The notes below the pieces were generated by a model. That model made no database searches and was not told where the DNA came from. It was given only the letters and a program-made list of their open reading frames with translations. A stretch of DNA of 64,000 bases from Brumimicrobium sp. (GTDB taxonomy: Bacteria > Bacteroidota > Bacteroidia > Flavobacteriales_D > Crocinitomicaceae): the NCBI GenBank assembly GCA_023957385.1, contig JAMLGZ010000002.1, forward strand, positions 434,001-498,000. The letters run 5' to 3'. The translations under genes and the position numbers were made by a program. Positions 44,553 through 53,982 of the stretch are shown one piece after another. The number at the start of each line of letters is the position of its first letter. Within the stretch, counting starts at the first letter, position 1.

Positions 44553-47500
44553 CTATCTCTTTATATATACATATCCTTTATATTCTTTGCCACTATTTTT
44601 CTGACCTTCAGGACCTCCTAATTTAACCACATAGAAGTATGTTCCTTCTGGCAACTCATTTCCAGTGACATTTAATTTGCTTTGAGAAGTACCATCCCAA
44701 TCATTTAGATAATTTTCATTGTGATATACCTCTAATCCCCAACGTGTATATATCCATACTTCAGTATTTGGGTAGGACTCTAAATTTCCAATATGGAAGT
44801 AGTCATTTGATCCATCGTTATTTGGAGAGAACGTCTCAACAATGGTTATATCGCATGGCTCAAGTGTTACATGAATAATTTGCGCTAAAGCAGTACATCC
44901 TTCATCTGTTTGAGCATATATATAGTAATCACCGCTACCATCTGAATTAGCAGAAGTGTTATGAGAAGTACCTTGATTAACAACATGGTTATCAAATTCC
45001 CAGTAATAAGTATAATTATTCTGTGGGTTGCTTACATTTAATGTTAAACTTTCATTAGAACATCCATTCGCATTTGTTTCTGTTATATTTCCAACATTAG
45101 GAAGAGGATTTATTACAATTGTAACCTGATCAATATCAGAGGAACAGCCTTCAGGGGTTGTAACAGTTACTTCATAAGTACCCGCATTATCCGTAGAAGC
45201 ATTTGTGATAATTGGATTTTGGAAAGCACTTGTGAATCCATTCGGTCCGGTCCAACTATAGCTAACAGGGTCTGTAACATCTGTAGTAGCTGTTAAGAAA
45301 ATCTGGTCTCCTTCACAAACACTTTGAGAAAGAGCATTAGCATCTACCGATGGTTGATCAGACATTGTAATAGTTATAGTACTAGCAGCTGAAATACATC
45401 CATCTGCTGAAGTAACACTAACAGTATATGTTCCTTCCGCATTTGAATCTGCATTTGGAATTGTTGGGTTCTGATCAGAGCTTGTGAATCCATTTGGTCC
45501 TGTCCAATTATAGTTGTCCGGAGTTACTCCATTAGTGATAGAAACAGTAAGTTCGATATCCCCACCGATACAAACATGATTTGAAGCTGCATTAGCATCT
45601 AGTATAGGAAGTGGATGATTTGCATTGATTGTTATGCTTTCAGTGGAAGAACAACCTGCATCATCTGTTACTGTTACGGTATAAGTACCTTCTCCTAGGT
45701 TAGTTGCAAGAGCATCACTACCACCACTTGGAGACCAGTTATACGTGTAATTACCAGAACCACCTGTAGCTAAAGCTTCAGCAGATCCATCTGTATCACC
45801 TTCACAATTGACATCCTGACTATTTATAATGCTCAGTGTAGGTGCGTTCGGATTTACTACAATGATAGTTTCTGTAATAGAACAACCATTGTCATCGCTT
45901 ACTGTTACGTGATAAGTTCCAATAGCTAGATTGGTAGCTGTTGCTGTCGTTTGATTACTCGAATCATCCCATGAATACGAATAACTTCCTGTGCCACCAG
46001 ATACTGAAACGGTAGCTTCTCCATTATTTGATCCACAATCAGCATCTTGAGAACTTGTTGTAGCAGTTAATGCATCAGGTTCAGTAATTACAACTGTAGC
46101 AGTATTCTCACAGGTATTTCCATCAGTTACTGTTACAGTATAAGTTCCTGGAGCTAATCCTGATGCAGTAGCAGCATTTCCACCCGATGGACTCCAAGAG
46201 TAGGTCATTGTTCCATTCCCTGTAGCTGTTACAGAAGCTGAACCGTTGTTATCCCCATTACAAGTTACATCACTAGCTGTGGTAGATAGCGTTGGTTTTG
46301 GATTTACTGTAACGGTTACTTGACTTTGCGCGGAAGTACACCCACCATCTCCTTGAACAGTTACCATATAAGTACCAGAATTACCAGCACTAGCAGGAGA
46401 AATAGTTGGATTCTGGTCAGAACTTGAATAAGTTCCAGGTCCAGTCCAGCTAATCACAGGAGAGCTACCTCCATCTGTAATTGAAAGGGAGAGTTCAATA
46501 TCTTCACCTTCACATACTGTTGTAGAAGCTGCGCTAGCAGAGATTGTTGGAGTCTGATTATTAGCAACGATAGTAATAGTTTCTGAACCTGCACATCCTC
46601 CGCCATCTGTTACATATACTGTATATGTTCCAGCAGCTAAATTACTAGCAGAAGCGCTTGTGGACACATTTGGATCCCATGTATATGTATAACTTCCTGT
46701 ACCTCCTGTAACATTAACAGTAGCACTACCTGTATTTTGTGCAGAGCAGTCCACATTTTGCTGACTAGCAATAGTAACAATTGGTCCACTTGAATTAGTA
46801 ACAATCGCGTTTGCAGTGATAGAACATCCTTTACTATCAGTTACAGTTACAGTATATGTTCCAGCAGCGAGATTTGAAGCTGTCTGTGTGGTTTGATTTG
46901 TTATATCATTCCAAGAATATGTGTAACCACCATTACCCCCTGTTGGAGTAGCAGTAGCTGATCCTGTACTAGCGGCACAACCTGATTGTGTAGTACTAGT
47001 TGAAACCGATAATGCGGTTGGCTCAGCAATTACAACTGTAGCGGTATTTTGACATGAATTTCCATCAGTTACTGTTACCGTATAAGTTCCCGGTGCTAAT
47101 CCTGATGCAGTAGCAGCATTTCCACCCGATGGACTCCAAGAGTAGGTCATTGTTCCATTCCCTGTAGCTGTTACAGAAGCTGAACCATTGTTATCTCCGT
47201 TACAAGTTACATCACTAGCTGTGGTAGATAGCGTTGGTTTTGGATTTACTGTAACGGTTACTTGACTCTGTGCTGAAGTACACCCACCATCTCCTTCAAC
47301 GGTTACCGTATAAGTACCAGCATTGCTAGCACTAGCAGGAGAAATAGTTGGATTTTGGTCAGAACTTGAATAAGTTCCAGGTCCAGTCCAGCTAATCACA
47401 GGAGAACTACCTCCATCCGTGATTGAAAGGGAGAGTTCAATATCTTCACCTTCACATACTGTTGTAGAAGCTGCGCTAGCAGAGATTGTTGGAGTAGGAT

Positions 47501-50500
47501 TAGTAGCTCCAATTACGATTGTTTCAAAATTTGTACAGTTGGCATCATCAGTTACAGTAACAGTATATGTTCCGTTTGTAAGGTTGCTTGCAGTATTCGT
47601 TGAAGAAACGTTAGGACTCCATGAGTATGTCATTGTTCCAGTACCTCCAGTTACATTAATGGTTGCGCTACCATCAGTTCCTCCGTCACATGTAGCATCT
47701 TGTTGAGAAGCTACAGAAATTGTAGGAGCATTTGGAGTTGTAATATTTACATTTACAGTTTCTGAACAGCCTTTACTATCTGTTACAGTTACAGAATGAG
47801 TACCAGGAGCCAGACCAGTTTCTGTAGCAGAAGTACCACCTGAAGGGTTCCAAGTATATGTGTAGCCACCATTTCCACCTGAAGGTGTAGCAGTAGCTGT
47901 ACCGGTACTAGCAGAACAATCGGATTGTGTAGTACTAGTTGTTACAGTTAATGCATCAGGTTCGGTAATTACAACTGTAGCGGTATTCTCACAATTATTT
48001 CCATCAGTTACAGTTACCGTATAAGTACCAGAAGATAATCCTGTCGCAGTAGCTGCATTTCCACCCGATGGACTCCAAGAGTAGGTCATTGTTCCATTTC
48101 CTGTAGCTGTTACAGAAGCTGAACCATTGTTATCTCCGTTACAAGTTACATCACTAGCAGTGGTAGATAGCGTTGGTTTTGGATTTACTGTAACGGTTAC
48201 TTGACTCTGTGCAGAAGTACAACCACCATCTCCTTCAACGGTTACCGTATAAGTACCAGAATTACTAGCGCTAGCAGGGGAAATAGTTGGATTCTGGTCA
48301 GAACTTGAATAAGCTCCAGGTCCATTCCAGCTAATCACAGGAGAACTACCTCCATCTGTAATTGAAAGGGAGAGTTCAATATCTTCACCTTCACATACTG
48401 TTGTAGAAGCTGCGCTAGCAGAGATTGTTGGCGTCTGGTTATTTGTAGCGATAGTTATGGTTTGTGTACCAGTACATCCAGCACCATCCGTAACAGTTAC
48501 ATTATAAACTCCAGCAGCTAAGTTGGTTGCAGATGCACTAGAAGATACATTTGGAGACCAAGTGTAAGTATAGCTTCCAGTTCCACCAGTTGCATTTACA
48601 GTAGCACTACCTGTGTTTTGTCCAGAGCAGTTCACATCTTGTTGGTTAGCAATAGAAACTGTTGGGCTACTTGGATTTGTAATAGTAACATTTGCTGTAT
48701 TTGAGCATCCTTTATTATCTGTTACAGTTACAGTATAAGGTCCAGCAGCTAAACCAGTTGCAGTAGCTCCTGTACCACCAGAAGGACTCCAAGAGTATGT
48801 GTAACCACCATTTCCACCAGAAGGTGTAGCGGTTGCTGTACCAGTGCTAGCAGAACAATTACTTGTAGTAGTACTTGTAGCTATTGTTATTGGATCAGGT
48901 TCGCTGATAGAGATAGTTTGAGTAAAGGTACATGGAGAACCTCCACCTGCTCCAGCGGTTGTTATTGTCAAATTATTAATAGCCACGGATGGATCTGTTC
49001 CTACGCCATCATCATTGTTATCCCAACGAATTGCAATTTGAAGGTTACTGATGTTTTCACACGAAGTAGGTAATGCATGTGAATAAGCAGTCCATTCTCC
49101 TTGATTGCTAGGGCATAAATTAGATTGAATACGACTACCTAATTGTGTCCAGCCATTTCCATCATTGTACCAAACGGTCGCTTGATCTGCTCCTGAAGAT
49201 TGTCCTCTAGCAATAAAATCAAAATTAAGTGTTAATCCAGTTTGTCCAATCGTACTAATTGTTGGAGATTCAGCTTGGCGATGAGTTTCTACACACATCA
49301 AAAATCCACATAATCCTCCTGCATTATACGCGGCACCTCCATTTGGGTTAAATGTACTGGTTACATGCAAAGTTGGATCTCCATTGTTTGCTACACCACA
49401 TCCACCTGGAGGAAGTCCTCCTTCTGCATCGCTAATCTTAAAGAAGTTAGCGTCAGATCCTTCTGAACCCATTACGTGATTTAAGTTCCACCCTGGTGCA
49501 CCTGAATTAAAGTCTTCGGAGTAGATTACAATTGGACTTCCGCCACCGCCACCACTTGCGTCAGTTATGGTAACAGTATAGTCTCCATCACATAGGTCGC
49601 TAATTCCATTTGAATTTCCACCAACTGGATTACCAGAGCCATCTACCCATGAGTAAGAATAAGGTGGTACTCCTCCAGCTACTACAATTTCAATAGATCC
49701 ATCACAATCTCCATTACAAGTAGGGTCACCCTTAATGATTTTTGTAATAGATAAACCTGTTATCGAACCAACGGTTGCAGAGGCATTATTTGTACACCCA
49801 TTCGCGTCAGTTACAGTCACATTGTATCCGCCTGCACTGACTCCAGAAAGATCTTCATTGGTAGAACCATCAGACCAAGAATACGTGTAAGGGGAAGTTC
49901 CACCGGTTACAGAGATATCAACAGAACCATTGTTGTTTCCGCATGCTTCATCTACTATCGTTCCCACTGTAATAGAAGGAGAATCTTCTTTCACAATGGT
50001 AAATGTTCCTGTCTGAATACACCCATTATCGTCTTTTACGCTGTAAGTATGATTTCCTGCACTTAATCCAGTAGCTACATTAGAAGAAGTATATCCGCTT
50101 CCAAAATCATATTGGTGAGGAGCCTGCCCTCCGTTTGGTGTAACAGTAGCGGTACCTGTGTTAGAATCACATCGTGTTTTGGTTGTACTAACTGTTGAAG
50201 TATAAGTTGCACAACAACCATCAGCACCTATTATTTCTAGATAAAAATTAGATTGTGCATCAGAACCTTCTCCGTCAACAATTAAAATATATTGTTGACC
50301 AACAGTGAGACCTGTTAACGTATAACCATGATTTATGGAGACACCATTTCCCGGTGCATAGGATTGTTTGTAGTATTGTGTATAGTTGGAAGAGCCTGTA
50401 AACATTGTTCCTGGGCAACCACCATTAGCTAAAGTAAAATTTCCACAATCTCCTTGTAAGACCACTGTTTGGATTCTATCGGTCATACCGGATAATGATA

Positions 50501-51275
50501 GATTAACAGTTGAGTTTGATGCTGTGAAATAAAACCATGCTGCGTGGTTGTCATCATTATTCCACTTACATCCACCTATTGAAAAAGGCAATCCTTGATT
50601 TTGAGGATATCCATTATTTGTTGCGGTATAAATTGTGCCAGTTTGGATGCATTTTCTATCAGCACAAGATTGATTAGGCTTTGATGTAATAATATCTTCA
50701 AATTGGAAAGCACTACCAAATTCGAGTGTGGAACTGATATATTTCCTAGCGTAGCTTGTACTAAGACCTGGAAATGATATAGTAAGAGTCCATGTACCGT
50801 TATGTGTTCCAGTAAAATTACTATACGAGCCAGTTGTTGGCACCCTCCAATATCCATAGTTAAATGGATAACAATCAGAAATAGTATTACCAGTTGCAGA
50901 TGCATATTGCCAAGGAGTGTTTAGAGCAGCATGATCCCTTAAAGTTATATTTAACTGTTTCCTATCAGCATCTGTTGTAGTACTTCCGTTATTAAAACTT
51001 GTAGGATTTATGAGTGTTACAACAGTTCCTCCAGGATTGGTTAGTGTAATCACGGCACTTGCTAAGTCTCCCGAATATATACTAGCGTCACCAAACTTAA
51101 GTGTTACTTGTCTCAATTGGCTTCCTGAAGCAATTCCTGATGTTGTAAATGTTGTTGTATATACTGTAGCATTTGTAAAATTATGTGCTGCAGTATTAGT
51201 AAAAGTTTGTGCAAAACTGATGCTTATTCCCAAACATAGGGATAAGGTAAATGAAATTAGTTTATAGATTTTCAT
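44553..51275 (-). CDS. Giant T9SS-secreted SprB-repeat adhesin
   Basis: This is a 2240-residue surface protein. A signal peptide covers residues 1-22. Residues 23-180 form a beta-sandwich resembling a proprotein-convertase P domain, and 180-350 a prepeptidase-C-like region. Then follow about 20 SprB-type modules (CNGDNNGSASV...YSWSPSGG...GTYTVTVTDGN, with PKPT linkers) and Ig-like modules (ASTTVCEGEDIELSLSI). The C-terminal CHU_C/type B domain (ETFSPNNDGSNDYFHIGN ... GTYFYVVKLGG) directs T9SS export and surface attachment. Near-identical blocks recur at 939-942 bp. A foreign domain lies inside one module near residues 572-778. Probable role: adhesion or gliding. Confidence 0.9.
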   Translation of the reverse strand: MKIYKLISFTLSLCLGISISFAQTFTNTAAHNFTNATVYTTTFTTSGIASGSQLRQVTLKFGDASIYSGDLASAVITLTNPGGTVVTLINPTSFNNGSTTTDADRKQLNITLRDHAALNTPWQYASATGNTISDCYPFNYGYWRVPTTGSYSNFTGTHNGTWTLTISFPGLSTSYARKYISSTLEFGSAFQFEDIITSKPNQSCADRKCIQTGTIYTATNNGYPQNQGLPFSIGGCKWNNDDNHAAWFYFTASNSTVNLSLSGMTDRIQTVVLQGDCGNFTLANGGCPGTMFTGSSNYTQYYKQSYAPGNGVSINHGYTLTGLTVGQQYILIVDGEGSDAQSNFYLEIIGADGCCATYTSTVSTTKTRCDSNTGTATVTPNGGQAPHQYDFGSGYTSSNVATGLSAGNHTYSVKDDNGCIQTGTFTIVKEDSPSITVGTIVDEACGNNNGSVDISVTGGTSPYTYSWSDGSTNEDLSGVSAGGYNVTVTDANGCTNNASATVGSITGLSITKIIKGDPTCNGDCDGSIEIVVAGGVPPYSYSWVDGSGNPVGGNSNGISDLCDGDYTVTITDASGGGGGSPIVIYSEDFNSGAPGWNLNHVMGSEGSDANFFKISDAEGGLPPGGCGVANNGDPTLHVTSTFNPNGGAAYNAGGLCGFLMCVETHRQAESPTISTIGQTGLTLNFDFIARGQSSGADQATVWYNDGNGWTQLGSRIQSNLCPSNQGEWTAYSHALPTSCENISNLQIAIRWDNNDDGVGTDPSVAINNLTITTAGAGGGSPCTFTQTISISEPDPITIATSTTTSNCSASTGTATATPSGGNGGYTYSWSPSGGTGATATGLAAGPYTVTVTDNKGCSNTANVTITNPSSPTVSIANQQDVNCSGQNTGSATVNATGGTGSYTYTWSPNVSSSASATNLAAGVYNVTVTDGAGCTGTQTITIATNNQTPTISASAASTTVCEGEDIELSLSITDGGSSPVISWNGPGAYSSSDQNPTISPASASNSGTYTVTVEGDGGCTSAQSQVTVTVNPKPTLSTTASDVTCNGDNNGSASVTATGNGTMTYSWSPSGGNAATATGLSSGTYTVTVTDGNNCENTATVVITEPDALTVTTSTTQSDCSASTGTATATPSGGNGGYTYTWNPSGGTSATETGLAPGTHSVTVTDSKGCSETVNVNITTPNAPTISVASQQDATCDGGTDGSATINVTGGTGTMTYSWSPNVSSTNTASNLTNGTYTVTVTDDANCTNFETIVIGATNPTPTISASAASTTVCEGEDIELSLSITDGGSSPVISWTGPGTYSSSDQNPTISPASASNAGTYTVTVEGDGGCTSAQSQVTVTVNPKPTLSTTASDVTCNGDNNGSASVTATGNGTMTYSWSPSGGNAATASGLAPGTYTVTVTDGNSCQNTATVVIAEPTALSVSTSTTQSGCAASTGSATATPTGGNGGYTYSWNDITNQTTQTASNLAAGTYTVTVTDSKGCSITANAIVTNSSGPIVTIASQQNVDCSAQNTGSATVNVTGGTGSYTYTWDPNVSTSASASNLAAGTYTVYVTDGGGCAGSETITIVANNQTPTISASAASTTVCEGEDIELSLSITDGGSSPVISWTGPGTYSSSDQNPTISPASAGNSGTYMVTVQGDGGCTSAQSQVTVTVNPKPTLSTTASDVTCNGDNNGSASVTATGNGTMTYSWSPSGGNAATASGLAPGTYTVTVTDGNTCENTATVVITEPDALTATTSSQDADCGSNNGEATVSVSGGTGSYSYSWDDSSNQTTATATNLAIGTYHVTVSDDNGCSITETIIVVNPNAPTLSIINSQDVNCEGDTDGSAEALATGGSGNYTYNWSPSGGSDALATNLGEGTYTVTVTDDAGCSSTESITINANHPLPILDANAASNHVCIGGDIELTVSITNGVTPDNYNWTGPNGFTSSDQNPTIPNADSNAEGTYTVSVTSADGCISAASTITITMSDQPSVDANALSQSVCEGDQIFLTATTDVTDPVSYSWTGPNGFTSAFQNPIITNASTDNAGTYEVTVTTPEGCSSDIDQVTIVINPLPNVGNITETNANGCSNESLTLNVSNPQNNYTYYWEFDNHVVNQGTSHNTSANSDGSGDYYIYAQTDEGCTALAQIIHVTLEPCDITIVETFSPNNDGSNDYFHIGNLESYPNTEVWIYTRWGLEVYHNENYLNDWDGTSQSKLNVTGNELPEGTYFYVVKLGGPEGQKNSGKEYKGYVYIKR
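46070..48435 (-). repeat. Three near-identical ~485-bp blocks in the adhesin
   Basis: Blocks at about 46070-46555, 47010-47495 and 47950-48435 share long exact matches (the CAAGTTACATCACTAG segment is at 46261, 47203 and 48142). The roughly 455-bp stretches between them encode related but diverged modules. Each full period is 313-314 codons, so the frame is kept. Confidence 0.85.
48938..49560 (-). other. Domain inserted within an SprB-type repeat of the adhesin
   Basis: Residues about 572-778 of the adhesin. The module breaks after VTITDASGGGGGSP and resumes at GAGGGSPCTFTQTISI. The insert (YSEDFNSGAPGWNLNHVMG ... FNFDFIARGQSSGADQATVWYNDGNGW ... AINNLTITT) has the look of a jelly-roll carbohydrate-binding or MAM-like sandwich; this fold assignment is inference. 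Confidence 0.65.
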
Positions 51276-51398
51276 GTTTGTAATGTTTAAGCGCCCCTAA
51301 TTTATGAGATTTTTTTTAAATTTTATAACCAACCCAGTTTAAATTTTTAAAAGCATGCTATTATTGTGTATTCTAATAAATTTCTTCACTTTTGTTGT

Positions 51399-52295
51399 AT
51401 GAAAATTCACAGTTGGTTAAAAGCTGCTCGTTTAAGAACCTTACCTTTATCCCTTTCAGGGATAGTTTTAGGGAGTTTTATCGCTTATCAACAAGGATTT
51501 TGGAGCAATTGGATATTTTTACTATCACTACTTACTACTCTTTTTCTTCAGGTATTATCCAACTTTGCAAACGATTTAGGAGATAGCTATAAAGGAGCTG
51601 ATAATGCAGAAAGATTGGGACCTGTTAGAGCTATACAATCAGGTGAGATTTCACAAAAAGAAATGCTTGGTGGAGTGATTTTAATGTCTATTTTATCATT
51701 AGTAGTTGCTGTTCCACTTATTCTAATCGGAGTAAAAGGTATGCAAAGTTCAGTTTTATGGATATATGTGATATTAGCCATCTTGTGCATAATAGCAGCA
51801 ATCACTTATACTCTAGGAAAGAAAGCCTATGGATATTATGGTTTAGGAGATGTAATGGTATTTGCATTTTTTGGATTAGTAAGTGTTTTAGGAGTTTATA
51901 GTCTATATGCAAAACAATTTGATTGGTCATTGATAGGTTACGCATGCACTATTGGGCTTCTTAGCGTGGCCGTTTTGAATCTGAATAATATGCGTGATCA
52001 TGAAAATGATAAAAAGGTAGGTAAAAATACATTAGTAGTAAAAATAGGGTTTAAAAAAGCTAAGATCTATCATGCATTATTGATTATAATTGCCTTTTTA
52101 GGTTTTCTGTGGAGCACTTCTATAAATGAATGGTGGTTACATTTGTTAGCTCTTCTTCCTTTTGTTGTTTTAATCATTCATTTGGTTAAGGTTCTGAATA
52201 CGAAAGAGCCAAAAGAATTGGATCATGAAATGAAAAAGGTGGCACTTTCTACTTTTGCTATTGCTGTACTTTTTGTAATTTTAACCTTGATATGA
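51399..52295 (+). CDS. menA: 1,4-dihydroxy-2-naphthoate polyprenyltransferase
   Basis: This is a 298-residue UbiA-family membrane prenyltransferase that attaches the isoprenoid chain in menaquinone synthesis. The start at 51399 gives the standard MKIHSWLKAARLRTLPLS opening; an in-frame GTG at 51366 is less likely. The aspartate-rich motif NFANDLGDSYKGADN binds the prenyl diphosphate, and LNNMRDHENDKKVGKNTL is the second acidic motif. About eight transmembrane segments are predicted. It overlaps menC by 4 bases (ATGA). A -7-like box CACTTTTG lies 4 bases before the ATG. Confidence 0.93.
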   Translation: MKIHSWLKAARLRTLPLSLSGIVLGSFIAYQQGFWSNWIFLLSLLTTLFLQVLSNFANDLGDSYKGADNAERLGPVRAIQSGEISQKEMLGGVILMSILSLVVAVPLILIGVKGMQSSVLWIYVILAILCIIAAITYTLGKKAYGYYGLGDVMVFAFFGLVSVLGVYSLYAKQFDWSLIGYACTIGLLSVAVLNLNNMRDHENDKKVGKNTLVVKIGFKKAKIYHALLIIIAFLGFLWSTSINEWWLHLLALLPFVVLIIHLVKVLNTKEPKELDHEMKKVALSTFAIAVLFVILTLI

Positions 52296-53329
52296 GTATC
52301 CAAGCTAAATTTGAAAAGAAAGTATTTGAGTTCAAGCGACCTGCAGGCACTAGTAGAGGAATTCTAAATGATAAAAAGGCTTGGTTTATATCTGTTTGGG
52401 ATGATTCAAATCCGACTATAGTTGGAGTAGGGGAGTGTAGTGTCATTCCTAATCTATCTTCGGATTATATTGACGACTTCTTTTATGAAATGAAAATAAA
52501 AGAGGTAGTAGATAATGTTCAATTTTTTATCAATAATCCGATAGAGCTGGAAACATTTCCTTCTATTTATTTTGGTCTTGAAATGGCTTTGTTAGATTTG
52601 GAAAATGGAGGTAAATCTTTATTTTTTGATACAGATTTTTCAAAAGGAAAAATGGGAATTCCTATCAATGGCTTAATCTGGATGGGAGCACCAGACTTCA
52701 TGTTTGAACAAATTCAGCAGAAGTTAGAGGAAGGGTATTCTTGTATTAAAATGAAGATAGGTGCTATTGATTTTAATGAAGAGATAAAATTATTAGAAGG
52801 TATACGCAGTCAATTTTCTCCTGATAAAATTACTTTGCGTGTGGATGCTAATGGAGCTTTTTCTCCTGAAAACGCACCTGAAAAACTGAAGAGATTGGCA
52901 GAATTGTCTATCCATTCCATTGAACAACCCATTAAATCAGGACAAGTTAGAGAGATGGCCAAACTCTGTGAAATGAACATTCTTCCTATAGCCTTGGACG
53001 AGGAATTAATTGGAATATATGATCCCTTGGTCAAAGGAAGATTACTTGATGATATTAAGCCTCAATATATTATTTTGAAACCTAGTTTGATAGGAGGGTT
53101 TAAAGGAACGCAAGAGTGGATAGAACTCGCTGAAAAAAGAAACATTCCATGGTGGATTACAAGTGCATTAGAATCAAATGTAGGTTTACATGCAATTGCT
53201 CAATTCACAAGTACTTTCCAAATAGAAAGAGAACAAGGTTTGGGTACCGGAATGTTATATGTAAATAATGTTCCATCTCCCATGTTCATAGAAAAAGGCT
53301 ATCTGAAAATCCAAAAGGATGCTTTCTAA
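52292..53329 (+). CDS. menC: o-Succinylbenzoate synthase
   Basis: This is a 345-residue enolase-superfamily enzyme that dehydrates SHCHC to o-succinylbenzoate in menaquinone synthesis. The catalytic lysine pair lies in IKMKIG, the metal ligands in RVDANGAF, SIEQPI and ALDEEL, and the second lysine in ILKPSLIGG. The first residues (VFEFKRPAGTSRG) match the capping domain of MenC. It overlaps menA by 4 bases, so menA-menC form a coupled pair; the remaining men genes are not in the window. Confidence 0.9.
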   Translation: MSIQAKFEKKVFEFKRPAGTSRGILNDKKAWFISVWDDSNPTIVGVGECSVIPNLSSDYIDDFFYEMKIKEVVDNVQFFINNPIELETFPSIYFGLEMALLDLENGGKSLFFDTDFSKGKMGIPINGLIWMGAPDFMFEQIQQKLEEGYSCIKMKIGAIDFNEEIKLLEGIRSQFSPDKITLRVDANGAFSPENAPEKLKRLAELSIHSIEQPIKSGQVREMAKLCEMNILPIALDEELIGIYDPLVKGRLLDDIKPQYIILKPSLIGGFKGTQEWIELAEKRNIPWWITSALESNVGLHAIAQFTSTFQIEREQGLGTGMLYVNNVPSPMFIEKGYLKIQKDAF

Positions 53330-53384
53330 TTAGCACCTATTTTCCTCATCCTAAATGACGACAACTAAACAGAAATAAAGACAA

Positions 53385-53825
53385 ATGAAATTGACTAAAG
53401 CACTTCAAATATTATTCATTTTGATACTTGGACTAATTCTGTTTTTTTGGATTGGTGACCTTCTCATGGGAATACCTGCGAAAATAAGTGATAGAGCAGT
53501 AACAGAAGGTTGGGCTGAAGATAGAACAATGTATGAAGCTGAGAAAGCTAAATCAAGATTTTGGACTTTACTTTATGTCATTCCAACAATAATTTTGTTG
53601 ATAATGACAATTATGTCCATTAGACGAAAGAATGAACTTGTGTTTTATTGGACGTTTTTGATCGGTTTGACAATTTTTCAAATAATACCAGTAGCAGGCC
53701 TTCTAAGCAACAAAACAAATAATCCTCCATTTATTATTCCTGTAATTTTTACCTTCTTTTTTATTTTCATAAGTGGTCAAATATTTTCAGTAATTAGAAT
53801 AGTAAAACTTACAAAAGTGAAATAA
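53385..53825 (+). CDS. Four-helix membrane protein, unknown
   Basis: This is a 146-residue protein with four predicted transmembrane segments, at about residues 8-26, 60-80, 86-104 and 118-138. The loop after the first is polar and acidic (SDRAVTEGWAEDRTMYEAEKAKSR). I recognise no family. It follows menC by 55 bases and is followed by repeat R6. Confidence 0.6.
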   Translation: MKLTKALQILFILILGLILFFWIGDLLMGIPAKISDRAVTEGWAEDRTMYEAEKAKSRFWTLLYVIPTIILLIMTIMSIRRKNELVFYWTFLIGLTIFQIIPVAGLLSNKTNNPPFIIPVIFTFFFIFISGQIFSVIRIVKLTKVK

Positions 53826-53839
53826 CTAAAATGACAGTA

Positions 53840-53970
53840 CAAAGTACGGGTAGTACGGTCGGCTTTTCAGATCGATATTAGCCCTTCACAATTGTCACCC
53901 CGAGAGCCTTGGCTGCTCGGGGTCTATTTATAAATTATTCCTATTTCTTGTATTTTTACTATATACAAGA
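53840..53970 (-). repeat. MITE-like repeat R6 (reverse, partial)
   Basis: In reverse relative to R1 it shows GGTCGGC (central hairpin half, 53860), CACAATTGTCACCCCGAG, AGCCTTGGCTGCTCGGGG and TCTATTTATAAATTATTCC. The left half after the central hairpin is eroded. The block CCCCGAGAGCCTTGG is identical to R1 read in reverse. Confidence 0.75.
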
Positions 53971-53982
53971 GAAAGTACTGAT

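Noticed and set aside
47419..47706. 95-codon plus-strand open frame inside the adhesin
   Set aside because: It is the antisense of the repeat modules, a composition effect of the repeated minus-strand gene.
44553..51275. CRISPR-like or satellite array from repeated DNA in the adhesin
   Set aside because: The repeats are in frame, encode beta modules and lack the short equal spacers of CRISPR. No cas genes are near.
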